The notes beneath the pieces are model-generated. The model was not told where the DNA came from and did not search any database. It saw nothing but the letters and a program-made list of their open reading frames with translations. Made by a program: the position numbers and the translations under genes. A stretch of 50,536 nucleotides of DNA, from the NCBI GenBank assembly GCA_013813875.1, contig JACCQZ010000293.1:1-50536 (forward strand), written 5' to 3'. Origin of the DNA: Gemmatimonadales bacterium. GTDB taxonomy: Bacteria > Gemmatimonadota > Gemmatimonadetes > Gemmatimonadales > GWC2-71-9. This document shows positions 22,971 to 31,729 of this stretch, piece by piece (position 1 is the first letter of the stretch; each line of letters opens with the position of its first letter).

Positions 22971-24809
22971 CTACGGCCGCAGCCTGCGCGCACCGCCGGT
23001 TCGGACGGTGACTCCTTTGAGGTCGGCCCATTCCAGCAGGGGGATCAGATACTTCCGGCTGATGCCCAGCCGGTCGCGGAGCAGAGCCGGGACGATCTCC
23101 GCCTCGAGGCCGAACTCCTCCAGCGCCCGCACGAAGCGCTCGAGCGCGGGGCGCCCGTAATAGCGGTCGCGCTCGACCGCCACGACCCTTCCACCGGCCG
23201 CCGCCAGCCGGAGCAGCGCGGTCAGATCGCTGCGGCCGGTCTGCCGCTCGAGCTCGACGACGCTCGGAGGGCTCAGCTCCCCCTGCTCCACCAGTCCCAC
23301 GATGCGATCCATTTCGGCATCTCCGCCGGCGACGCGCGGCACGAACCCGGCGAGCGCCGCGAAGCCGTCGGCCCGGCGGATCCGGCCGGCCTTACCCAGG
23401 TCATCGAGCACCGCCTCCACCAGCGCTCCGGGCGCGCGCAGAGAGTGGCGCAGGGTTTCCAGCGGAATGCCGCGATCGCTGATGTGGCTGCGATGGAAAG
23501 CGCGAGTCTTCTCCAGCGCACGCCGGCCGATCTCCTCCAGTGCGGCAGCGGCCACCCAGCGGCCGGCCACCAGGCGCGCGTCTCGGCTCCGGGTCGCCAC
23601 CCCGCTGGCTGCGCCGGGCGGAGGGCCGAGCATGATGGCCAGGGCCTCGGACCCGATGCCGTCGGGGTGGCGCTCCAGCAGCGCGGCGAGCCGGGGCGGC
23701 CCGGAGCGATCGGCCAGCCCGGCGGGCCAGAGAGCTCGCCGAGCTGGGGGCAACGGATCGAGCACCCTCCCGCCTCCCACCGTGGTGACCGGACTGTAGC
23801 TGCGGAGCACGAAGCGGTCTTCTCCCCGCCCGACCACTGGACGCTCGAGCACCAGACGGGCCAGCCCTCGCTCCCCCGGCGCGATCGGCGCCCGGGGCAA
23901 CACCCGGGCCATCACTTCCGCGGTCCCCAGATGAAAGCGTACCCGGCTTCGGGTACCGAGCGGGCGGGGCGCCGCCGAGCTCAGCGCGATTTCCACGTCG
24001 AGCGTGGTGGTGGCGGACCAGGGACTCTCCTCCGCGACCAGGACGGTTCCTCGGGACGCGGCATCGCGGTCCAAGCCGCCGATGCCCACCGCGGTTCGCG
24101 CCCCGGGTTCGCTCCGCTCTACCGGCTGGCCATGGATCTCGATGGAGCGGACCCGGCCGCGGCCGGTGCCCGGCAGGAGAGCGACCTGATCTCCCACCGA
24201 GAGGCGGCCCGACCAGGCCGTCCCGGTTACCACCGTCCCCACGCCGGCGAGAGAGAAGGCGCGGTCAACCGGCATGCGGAACAGATCCCCGGCCGGCCGG
24301 GACGGCAGGGCGAGTGCGCCGGCCAGCAGGCGAGCCCGCAGCGCCGCCAACCCGACCCCGGTCCGGGCCGAAACCGAAAGCGGCGGCTCGAACGCCACCG
24401 TAGACCCCGCCAGCCGCTCGGCGAGATCGGCGCACACCAGCTCGAGCCACTCGGGGTCGCAGAGGTCCGCCTTGGTGAGCACCGGTATGCCCCGAGGCAC
24501 GCCGAGGTGCTCCAGTACCGCGAGATGCTCCTCGGTCTGCGGCATCACACCTTCGTCCGCAGCCACCACCAGCAACGCCAGGTCCACGCCGGAGGCCCCG
24601 GCCACCATGGTGCGAACGAAGTCTTCGTGGCCGGGCACGTCTACCACGCCGGCCGTCAGCCCCGGCGCCAACTCCAGCGGAGCGAAATTGAGATCAATGG
24701 TGATCCCGCGCCGGCGCTCTTCCGCCAGCCGGTCCATGGTCCGGCCGGTGAGGGCGGCGACGAGCGCCGACTTGCCATGATCTATGTGCCCCGCGGTGCC
24801 GATGATCAT
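22971..24809 (-). CDS. selB: Selenocysteine-specific translation elongation factor
   Basis: 612 aa; MIIGTAGHIDHGKSALVAALTG, DLNFAPLELAPGLTAGVVDVPGHEDFVRTMVAG, long C-terminal winged-helix region. Confidence 0.94.
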   Translation of the reverse strand: MIIGTAGHIDHGKSALVAALTGRTMDRLAEERRRGITIDLNFAPLELAPGLTAGVVDVPGHEDFVRTMVAGASGVDLALLVVAADEGVMPQTEEHLAVLEHLGVPRGIPVLTKADLCDPEWLELVCADLAERLAGSTVAFEPPLSVSARTGVGLAALRARLLAGALALPSRPAGDLFRMPVDRAFSLAGVGTVVTGTAWSGRLSVGDQVALLPGTGRGRVRSIEIHGQPVERSEPGARTAVGIGGLDRDAASRGTVLVAEESPWSATTTLDVEIALSSAAPRPLGTRSRVRFHLGTAEVMARVLPRAPIAPGERGLARLVLERPVVGRGEDRFVLRSYSPVTTVGGGRVLDPLPPARRALWPAGLADRSGPPRLAALLERHPDGIGSEALAIMLGPPPGAASGVATRSRDARLVAGRWVAAAALEEIGRRALEKTRAFHRSHISDRGIPLETLRHSLRAPGALVEAVLDDLGKAGRIRRADGFAALAGFVPRVAGGDAEMDRIVGLVEQGELSPPSVVELERQTGRSDLTALLRLAAAGGRVVAVERDRYYGRPALERFVRALEEFGLEAEIVPALLRDRLGISRKYLIPLLEWADLKGVTVRTGGARRLRP

Positions 24810-25570
24810 GCCGCCATCCAGGGCCGGCGTACCCAGAATTCGAGCGCCGGCAGCTCGGCCCCCTCGGCCAGATGGTAGCGGATATATCTGGCGAGCAGCC
24901 GGCGGTGCGCGGCGGCGTGACGGTCGTCGAGCCGGGGAAGGTCGGATGAAGCATCGAGCAACGCGCCCAAGTCCACTCGAGCCTGCTGGGGAAGCTGTGT
25001 CGCGCCGTACTGGGCCGCGCAGGTTGGACAGAGGGCCCCGCCCTCGCGGGTATTGAAAGGAAGCCCGCCCGTTGCAGGCAGCGCGGTGCCGTCGCGCACG
25101 CAGGAGTCGAGGGACGGCGCAAAGCCGAGTACGCTCACCAGCTGCCAGAGCACCCGATAGCCGAGCGGCTGCACCTCGTGGGACGGCGCCGTCTCCAGCA
25201 GGTCGAGCGACTGGCGGAAGCGCTCGTAGCTCTCGGGATGGGGGTCCGCCGGCGCGAAGTGAACCATGACCTCGGCGAGTGCCGACGCGGTGGCGTAACG
25301 CTCCAGCTCCCGGGCGAGCCCCACCCGCAGCCGGACGAGATCGAAAGCGGCGAGCGTGTGCAGCTCCCGATGCTCCTTCACCAGCAGGTGCGCCTGGCCT
25401 TCGCTGAGCAGCTGAAGGGCCGCACCGAACCTGCTCCGCGGCCGCAACGCCCCCTTGGCGATGGCGCTCTGCACTCCAAACTCCCGGGTTGCCAGCCGCA
25501 CGATCTTCGAGGTCTCGCTGTAGCGGATGGCCGAGAGTACGATGGCGGGGGTTGTGAGGAAGGTGGACAT
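24806..25570 (-). CDS. recO: DNA repair protein RecO
   Basis: 254 aa; VLSAIRYSETSKIVRLATREFGVQSAIAKGALRPRSRFG; C-terminal CPTC knuckle. Confidence 0.92.
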   Translation of the reverse strand: MSTFLTTPAIVLSAIRYSETSKIVRLATREFGVQSAIAKGALRPRSRFGAALQLLSEGQAHLLVKEHRELHTLAAFDLVRLRVGLARELERYATASALAEVMVHFAPADPHPESYERFRQSLDLLETAPSHEVQPLGYRVLWQLVSVLGFAPSLDSCVRDGTALPATGGLPFNTREGGALCPTCAAQYGATQLPQQARVDLGALLDASSDLPRLDDRHAAAHRRLLARYIRYHLAEGAELPALEFWVRRPWMAA

Positions 25571-25583
25571 GGGGGAAAGTTAG

Positions 25584-25640
25584 CTGGAGGCTGTGGGCTA
25601 TTGGCTATCGGCTAACAGCTATCGGCTCACAGCCATCGGC
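25584..25640. repeat. GGCTATCGGCT-type word repeat upstream of recO
   Basis: ggctgtgggctattggctatcggctaacagctatcggctcacagccatcggc; outer ggctgtg/cacagcc are inverted. Confidence 0.8.
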
Positions 25641-25678
25641 AAAGCGGGTGGTGGACGGGTGCTCAAGGAACTTGACCG

Positions 25679-26172
25679 ATGTCAGACCAGATCTTCAGGA
25701 ACCTTCACCACGGCCCTGGTATCCTCCTCCTTCCGAATGCCTGGGACTCCGGCAGCGCCCGACTGATCGAGAGCCTCGGCGCCGCCGCGATCGCGACCAC
25801 CAGCGCCGGAGTGGCCTGGTCCCGAGGTTATCCCGACGGCGACGCACTGCCCATCGAGCAACTTCTCGTCACGGCACGCGAGATCGCCCGCGTGATCAGG
25901 GTGCCGCTGACCGCGGTGGTTCTGCAATCCAGGCGGTCGCGGCGGCAATCGCCCCGCTGCCGCTCAACATCATGCTGGTGCCGGGACTGCCGTCCGTTGC
26001 CGTACTGCAAAAAGTGGGTGTTCGCCGGCTGAGTGCGGGGGCGGCTATCGCTCAGGCTGCCTTGGGCTTTACCAGTCGCCTCACGGCTGACTTTCTTGCC
26101 GGCTCTTCGAAGGAGGTGTGTTCCGCGGCTGCCGATTACACCGCCACCAATCGGCTTTTCTCCAGCCACTGA
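25679..26172 (+). pseudogene. Isocitrate lyase/PEP mutase family protein, frameshifted with apparent internal deletion
   Basis: N-terminal half in one frame (MSDQIFRNLHHGPGILLLPNAWDSGSARLIESLGAAAIATTSAGVAWSRGYPDGD...IRVPLTA), C-terminal half in another (AIQAVAAAIAPLPLNIMLVPGLPSVAVLQKVGVRRLSAGAAIAQAALGFTSRLTADFLAG); the central catalytic part is missing. Confidence 0.8.
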
Positions 26173-26186
26173 CCGCTGAGCATAGT

Positions 26187-27281
26187 TTACTCCTCCGGCA
26201 TCCCCTCTCCCGGCACCTCTACCACGGCCGTCGCCACCGGGCACGCTCCCAGCACGATGGTTCCTACTTCCTCCAAGGTGGGGGTGAGGATGTGGGCTCG
26301 GCCGGGTTGGTTGCCGATGCAGGAGCCGGATTCGATGGCGTATACCCGGCGGCGGCTGTCCACCGCCACCGAGGTATTACTGGGAATCGCCACCCCTTCT
26401 TTCATGCCTCGGACGACGGTATTGCTGTCGGCATTGAATTCCAGCAGGCCCTCGGTGAGCGAACTCACGAATATCCTCGATTCCCGGTCGCTGGCGAGGT
26501 TGCCGGGAGCGAGGCCGAATCCCGAGAAGCTGGCGAGCTCGGTGCGGGCGACGGGATCTACGATGGAGAGGCGCCCTTCACCCTCCTGCAGGCCGCCCCG
26601 GCTCATGATATAGAGCAATCCGTCGCCGCCCACGTCGGCAAAGGCGGCATTTCCTGGACCGGTCAGGGGAATGGAGTCGGGCGCGGCGGCGCGGGTGTTG
26701 GTGGTGGGCTCGATCACCGTCAGCCAGCTCGGCCCCGCGGGCACACCGGTCTCATCCAGATTCCCGTTGAGGACGAACACCCGGCCGCGGACGAACGCGA
26801 CGCCTTGAGGGTAGCGTCCTACCTCGACATCGGAGATCTCGCCGGTCTCGTAGTTGACCCGGGAGACGGTGTTGAGGTTGGGGTTGGCCACATAGGCAAT
26901 CGAATCGTCCACGATGGCCGACCCGGTGGCGCCGGAGTTGGCGGGAAGCGGAATGCGTCGGAGGAGCACGGCCTGGCGGATGTCCACCACCGCTACCGCC
27001 GCCGCGGCTCCCAGCGGCACGATGGCGATCGCACCGCGGGCCGACACTCCAGCCGGCGTGGCCCCGCTCCCGCCGAGCGACACCTGCCTCATCGAGGTCG
27101 GCTGGTCCACCGGTACGATGTTGAGCGTGTTGGCGGTGCGGTTCACCACCAGCAGAACCTCCTGGGGATCAGGCAGCGGCGCGTTGGTTTCGGCACAGCT
27201 CGCGACCAGTGACAGGGCGAGCAGGAGCGCCGCGGGCAAAACGGCCCGGTGGATCGAAACGATGTGTAGGAGGGAGATCAT
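26187..27281 (-). CDS. Lipoprotein, YncE-like beta-propeller
   Basis: ATG at 27281; AALLLALSLVASCAE lipobox; repeated surface-propeller text (TANTLNIVPVDQP, IAYVANPNLNTVSRVNYETGE). Confidence 0.75.
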   Translation of the reverse strand: MISLLHIVSIHRAVLPAALLLALSLVASCAETNAPLPDPQEVLLVVNRTANTLNIVPVDQPTSMRQVSLGGSGATPAGVSARGAIAIVPLGAAAAVAVVDIRQAVLLRRIPLPANSGATGSAIVDDSIAYVANPNLNTVSRVNYETGEISDVEVGRYPQGVAFVRGRVFVLNGNLDETGVPAGPSWLTVIEPTTNTRAAAPDSIPLTGPGNAAFADVGGDGLLYIMSRGGLQEGEGRLSIVDPVARTELASFSGFGLAPGNLASDRESRIFVSSLTEGLLEFNADSNTVVRGMKEGVAIPSNTSVAVDSRRRVYAIESGSCIGNQPGRAHILTPTLEEVGTIVLGACPVATAVVEVPGEGMPEE

Positions 27282-27739
27282 TGCTTTCGCCGGTGAACCT
27301 CGGCCTGGAGGCGCGCGACATCCGCGAGATCCTGATCGCGGCCCATTGTTCGCTTGTTGCGGATCAGGTCTTCCAGACCCAGGATGGGAACAGCGAGGCC
27401 GTCGACGCTGGCCAGCAGGCGATTGGACCACGCTCCGTCGAACTCGACACCATCAATTGACGTAAGGATATCAATGCGACTCGGCTCGATTCCCATCTGA
27501 AACACCAGATCCCGGGCGCATAGGTTTGCTTCGGTGATCTGCTCGGTCGGAGCCCCGAAGGCGATCAGAGCCCGCATCACTCGCGCCGCATTCTCGGATG
27601 ATCTTCTGATCCAGACATCGAGATCGCCGGTGGCCCGGGGCAGACCATGGCCGGCGAGCGCGTAGGCTCCCACGATGAGAAACTCAACCCCTTCCGCGTC
27701 GAACGCGGACAACATGTCTCTGAAGTCGGGATTCAGCAC
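27278..27739 (-). CDS. Minimal nucleotidyltransferase (DUF6036/MNT-like)
   Basis: 153 aa; FLIVGAYALAGHGLPRATGDLDVWIRR (G-[GSA]-x9-DxD) and C-terminal LGLEDLIRNKRTMGRDQDLADVARL. Confidence 0.85.
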   Translation of the reverse strand: MLNPDFRDMLSAFDAEGVEFLIVGAYALAGHGLPRATGDLDVWIRRSSENAARVMRALIAFGAPTEQITEANLCARDLVFQMGIEPSRIDILTSIDGVEFDGAWSNRLLASVDGLAVPILGLEDLIRNKRTMGRDQDLADVARLQAEVHRRKQ

Positions 27740-27890
27740 GCTCGGGCTCTCCCTTGAAGGTCCATGCGTCGCGCGCCAACTGCCACATCATGGCGAGTCG
27801 CTCGCCCGGCGACCGCGCGGCCAGATCTCCAGCGCCGCGATCGTCGTGCAGACCGAGCACCCGCACCCGCATCCCTCTCCGGTCGCCCAT
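27684..27890 (-). CDS. Small partner protein of nucleotidyltransferase (68 aa)
   Basis: In-frame ATG at 27890: MGDRRGMRVRVLGLHDDRGAGDLAARSPGERLAMMWQLARDAWTFKGEPERAESRLQRHVVRVRRGRG; overlaps the start of the nucleotidyltransferase gene. Confidence 0.65.
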   Translation of the reverse strand: MGDRRGMRVRVLGLHDDRGAGDLAARSPGERLAMMWQLARDAWTFKGEPERAESRLQRHVVRVRRGRG

Positions 27891-27903
27891 CGCGATCTCC
27901 TCA

Positions 27904-27949
27904 CTTCGACCTTCGACCTTCGACCTTCGACCTTCGACCTTCGACCTTC
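27904..27949. repeat. Tandem CTTCGAC heptamer, six copies
   Basis: cttcgac x6 at 27904-27945 plus partial copy. Confidence 0.95.
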
Positions 27950-27955
27950 CCAAAC

Positions 27956-28759
27956 TTAAGCCCCCCCCTCCTCCCGCACCTCACCCGGACGCAGCGGCAC
28001 CACCTGGGGGGAGCCGTCGCACCAGGTGGTCACCGCCATCGGCCACTGAAAGACCCGGCTCAAGATGTCGCGCCGGAGCACCTCGGTGGGAGTTCCCTCC
28101 GCGACCACCGCGCCCTCGTTCAGCAGCACGATCCTGTCGGCAAAGCGCGCGGCCAGGTTCAGGTGATGGGTGATCACCAGGCCGGCCATGCCGCCGTCTA
28201 TCAACTGGCGGATCAGCTCGAGGAGCTCCATCTCGTGACGCACGTCCAACGAGGCGGTGGGCTCGTCCAGCAACAGCGCCCGCGGCTCCTGGGCCAACGC
28301 TCTGGCCACCCGTACCCGTTGCCACTCCCCGCCCGAGAGCGAGTCAATGGACCTCGCGGCGAGATCGGCGATGTCGCAGCGAGCCAGCGCGGCGCGCACC
28401 GCTTCGCGGTCGGCCGGCCTGGTGGCCGCCAGCGGCCCCAGTCTGCCGTAGCGCCCCAGCATGACCGTCTCCTCCACTCGCAGCGGGAACACTATTTCTT
28501 CCCGTTGCGGCACCACACCGAGCACGCGGGCCAGGTCGCGGCGGCGCCAGGAGGAGATCGGCCGGCCCTCCAGGGTCACCTCACCGCGCTCCAGCGGAAT
28601 CAGCCCGGTGAGCGCGCGCACCAGCGTCGTCTTCCCGCTGCCGTTGGGTCCCACCACCGCCACCAGGCGCGAAGGCGTCACGTCGCAGCTCACCCCCTGC
28701 AGCGCCGCGCGGCCGGCGCCCCGGTAGCGCACCGTCAGATCGCGCGCCCGCAGAATCAC
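27956..28759 (-). CDS. ABC transporter ATP-binding protein (BtuD/FecE-like)
   Basis: GTG start 28759; VVGPNGSGKTTLVRALTG, LSGGEWQRVRVARALAQEPRALLLDEPTASLD. Confidence 0.9.
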   Translation of the reverse strand: MILRARDLTVRYRGAGRAALQGVSCDVTPSRLVAVVGPNGSGKTTLVRALTGLIPLERGEVTLEGRPISSWRRRDLARVLGVVPQREEIVFPLRVEETVMLGRYGRLGPLAATRPADREAVRAALARCDIADLAARSIDSLSGGEWQRVRVARALAQEPRALLLDEPTASLDVRHEMELLELIRQLIDGGMAGLVITHHLNLAARFADRIVLLNEGAVVAEGTPTEVLRRDILSRVFQWPMAVTTWCDGSPQVVPLRPGEVREEGGA

Positions 28760-29730
28760 GCGAGCGTCCGCCGCAGGAGGAGCGCGAAAAGCGGCACCCC
28801 CACCAGCGCGGTGATGACGCCGACCGGGAGCTCCAGCGGGCGCACCACGGTGCGTGAGACGACGTCGGCCAGCACCAGAAACGATCCCCCTGCCAGGAAG
28901 ACCATCGGGAGCAGCGTGCGGTGCAGCGGCCGCGAGACGGTGCGCACGGCGTGCGGCACCACCAGTCCCACGAAGCCGATGATGCCGCACGCCGCGACAC
29001 CCGCCGCGGTGAGTAGCGCGGTGCACAGATAGATGACCCGGCGGGTTCGCTCCACCTCGGCGCCGAGATGATGGGCCGGCTCCTCGCCCAGGGCGATGAG
29101 GTCGAGGCTGCGGGCGCTCAGTCCGATGATGGCCAGCGGAAGGATGGCATAGGCCGCGAACACGCCCAGCGACTTCCAGGAGGCGGAGCCGAAGCCGCCC
29201 AGCAGCCAGAGGAAGGCGTTGCGCACGCCGGTAGCGTCGGAGAGAACGATGATGGCGCTCATGAGCGCGCCGGCGAACGAGCCTACCACCACGCCGGAGA
29301 GGAGGAGAACCCGGGGATCCAGCCGCCGGCCCACCACCAGGCTAAGCCGATACACCAGGCCCACCGCCGCGAGCGCACCGATGAATGCGGCCAGCGGAAC
29401 CGCCCAGGGTCCCGCCATCCGCGAGGCGATGGCGATGACCGCGCCGAGCCCCGCGCCTCCCGACAGGCCCAGCAGGTAGGGCTCGGCGAGCGGGTTGCGT
29501 ATCATCGCCTGAAGCGCGGCGCCACAGACGCCAAGGCTCCCGCCGACCAGAAACGCCAGCAGCACTCGCGGCGCCCGGAGCTGGCGGACGATGACGGCCG
29601 CGTCCGCGTCGGACCGCCATACACCGGACCAGACCTCCTGCAGCGAGAGCGGAACCGCTCCCGCGGAGAGTCCGAGCATGAGGCACAGCAGCACTCCGAG
29701 CACCAGGAGCGGCGAGCCGAGACGTCTCAC
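28756..29730 (-). CDS. ABC transporter permease (BtuC/FecCD-like)
   Basis: GTG start 29730 overlapping the upstream gene by 4 bp; RAPRVLLAFLVGGSLGVCGAALQAMIRNPLAEPYLLGLSGGAGLGA; GIIGFVGLVVPHAVR. Confidence 0.9.
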   Translation of the reverse strand: MRRLGSPLLVLGVLLCLMLGLSAGAVPLSLQEVWSGVWRSDADAAVIVRQLRAPRVLLAFLVGGSLGVCGAALQAMIRNPLAEPYLLGLSGGAGLGAVIAIASRMAGPWAVPLAAFIGALAAVGLVYRLSLVVGRRLDPRVLLLSGVVVGSFAGALMSAIIVLSDATGVRNAFLWLLGGFGSASWKSLGVFAAYAILPLAIIGLSARSLDLIALGEEPAHHLGAEVERTRRVIYLCTALLTAAGVAACGIIGFVGLVVPHAVRTVSRPLHRTLLPMVFLAGGSFLVLADVVSRTVVRPLELPVGVITALVGVPLFALLLRRTLA

Positions 29731-30593
29731 CCGGCCGCCGCCTCGATCAATGCCGCCAGGCGGCGGATGGCGGCGGGGGCACGGGGTCCGGGGCGGTTGA
29801 ACTCCGAGCCGGTCACCGGAAGAAACCGCCGCTCTCGCACTGCTCGCACGACCTGCCACTCGGGCCGGGTAGCAAAGGCAGTGGGGCCATCCGTGGTGGT
29901 CAGAATCAGGTCGGGATCGCGCACGGCTACCGCCTCGATGCTCACCGCTCCCGCCGATGAGGCCACGTCGGCGAAGAGGTTCTGCCCGCCCGCGAGCTCG
30001 ACCAGCTGGTTCAGAAAACTGCCTCGCCCGATGGTCATCGGCGGCTGCTCCCAGACCAGCAGCAGCACCTTCGGGGGCGAGTCGGACGGCGGCCTCGAGG
30101 CGGCGGCGAGGGCAGTGTCGAATACCGCGAGCATCGAGTCGGCTCCGCGCAGGGTCCCGGTAAGACGCCCGAGCAGGCGCGCCACTCTGCCGACGTCACT
30201 CAGCGCGTCGGTGTTGAGCCGGATGGCCGGAATGCCCAGCTCCCGGAGCCGGGTGGCTGCGCCGCCGTTCTGGGCCGAGTTGTAGAGCACCACCAGGTCA
30301 GGGCGGCTGGCGAGCACCGCCTCCAGGTTGGGGTTGATGCCGTCGCCCAGGTTGGCGACCGCGCGCGCCGCGGCCGGATAGTCGCACCAGGTGGTGCGGC
30401 CCACGACCGCCGAGTCGGCGCCGATGGCAAAGAGGAGCTCGGTCGTGGCCGGAATCAGCGATACCACCCGCCGCGCCGGCAGGTCCACCCGTACGGTATC
30501 GCCCGCGTCGTCCACCACCATAGCGGGTGGGACCTCCGGCGGCTCCCGGCCGCAGCCGCCGAGGAGGAGCAGAGCGGCGAACAGTGCGCGCAT
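29727..30593 (-). CDS. ABC transporter substrate-binding lipoprotein (BtuF-like)
   Basis: ATG at 30593; LFAALLLLGGCGRE lipobox; RVVSLIPATTELLFAIGADSAVVGRTTWCDYPAAA. Confidence 0.88.
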   Translation of the reverse strand: MRALFAALLLLGGCGREPPEVPPAMVVDDAGDTVRVDLPARRVVSLIPATTELLFAIGADSAVVGRTTWCDYPAAARAVANLGDGINPNLEAVLASRPDLVVLYNSAQNGGAATRLRELGIPAIRLNTDALSDVGRVARLLGRLTGTLRGADSMLAVFDTALAAASRPPSDSPPKVLLLVWEQPPMTIGRGSFLNQLVELAGGQNLFADVASSAGAVSIEAVAVRDPDLILTTTDGPTAFATRPEWQVVRAVRERRFLPVTGSEFNRPGPRAPAAIRRLAALIEAAAG

Positions 30594-30598
30594 GGCAA

Positions 30599-31729
30599 TC
30601 AACGCTCCGATCCCAGCCCCGCCAAGGTGGCTTCGAGCGCCGCCTTGAGCCGGGCGCGCTCGGCCAGATACCGCGCCCACTCCCCCGGGTCGGTCCCGCT
30701 CTCGCGATCCGCGTACCTCGCGTCGAGCGCCCCGAGTGCATCCAGCAGCCGGTTGGGCGTGCCGGGCGGCTCCTCTGCTGCTGCCGGCGAAGGCTTGCGG
30801 GCCAGCAGCAGCCAGGCCGCGGCAGCCAGGGTCAGCGCCAGGGCTCCCACCAGCGCGGCCAGCACCGGCACCGGGCCGCGCCGCGCGCCCGGAAGGGTTA
30901 CCCTCATGACGGCGCCCGGCGACATCTCTCCGGTCCAGCGGCGGAAGGAACGGCCGTCAATCAGTTGGCTATCCGCCAGCGCCAGCCCCGCGCCGCTGGC
31001 CGAAGCGCCCACCTCTTCCACCAGCAGGTTGACTATTCCCCCCTCCCGCCCGACGGGGATGGTCACCGGGCCTCCATCGCTCGGCAGCAGGTACTGCAGG
31101 GCGATCTGCTTTTCACCCGGCGCGAGCGGCGCCGCCACGTAGACCGAGTCCCCTTCCCGGCTCACCGCGTCAGGGGAGACATCGCTCTCGCCCACCTCGA
31201 TGCCGATGCTCGAGGGAGGAAGCGGACCGGTCCAGGAAGGCCGCAGCGAATCGGGCGCCACCCGGGCGCTCTCGCCATCGTTCCGCAGTACGATGAGATC
31301 CAGCACGGTGCGCGCGCCGTCCTCGTCCGGCCGAGGAATGACGATGTGGCGGGCGGCGAGCGCCACCGGTGCGGTGCTCGACGTGTCGTGAACCACCAGC
31401 CTGATGGCGGTGTCGGGCCGCTCGGGGTTGGTGTGTACCGGGGTCGAGAAATATTCGATCCCGCCGTACCGGGCGCTCAGCAGGTACAGCGCCCCGCTAT
31501 CGGCCCGAAACGAAAATCGGAACCACCCCCGCTCGCTCGAGAGCGCCGAATCAACGGGGCCCTGTATGTCGCGCCCGACCTGGTGCAGCACTACCCGGGC
31601 CGAGGCGACGTAGACGGTGTCGCCACCGCTGGGCCGGACCACCTGCCCCGCGGCGACGATCTGGGCGGAAAGCGGATGCGGCAGGAGAGCGGCGAGCCAG
31701 AGGGCGGCGGCGGCCCACCGCCGGCTCAC
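30599..31729 (-). CDS. Hypothetical secreted/membrane protein with C-terminal TM segment
   Basis: 376 aa; signal peptide ...HPLSAQ; VLAALVGALALTLAAAAWLLLARKP TM near C-terminus; overlaps the nuclease gene by 4 bp. Confidence 0.75.
   Translation of the reverse strand: MSRRWAAAALWLAALLPHPLSAQIVAAGQVVRPSGGDTVYVASARVVLHQVGRDIQGPVDSALSSERGWFRFSFRADSGALYLLSARYGGIEYFSTPVHTNPERPDTAIRLVVHDTSSTAPVALAARHIVIPRPDEDGARTVLDLIVLRNDGESARVAPDSLRPSWTGPLPPSSIGIEVGESDVSPDAVSREGDSVYVAAPLAPGEKQIALQYLLPSDGGPVTIPVGREGGIVNLLVEEVGASASGAGLALADSQLIDGRSFRRWTGEMSPGAVMRVTLPGARRGPVPVLAALVGALALTLAAAAWLLLARKPSPAAAEEPPGTPNRLLDALGALDARYADRESGTDPGEWARYLAERARLKAALEATLAGLGSER

Noticed and set aside
26187-27281. Defence-island or phage context for the nucleotidyltransferase module
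   Set aside because: Neighbours are a lipoprotein and a nutrient ABC transporter; no integrase, transposase or known defence gene is present.
27904-27949. Possible CRISPR array
   Set aside because: Pure 7-bp tandem repeat with no unique spacers and no cas genes in the window.
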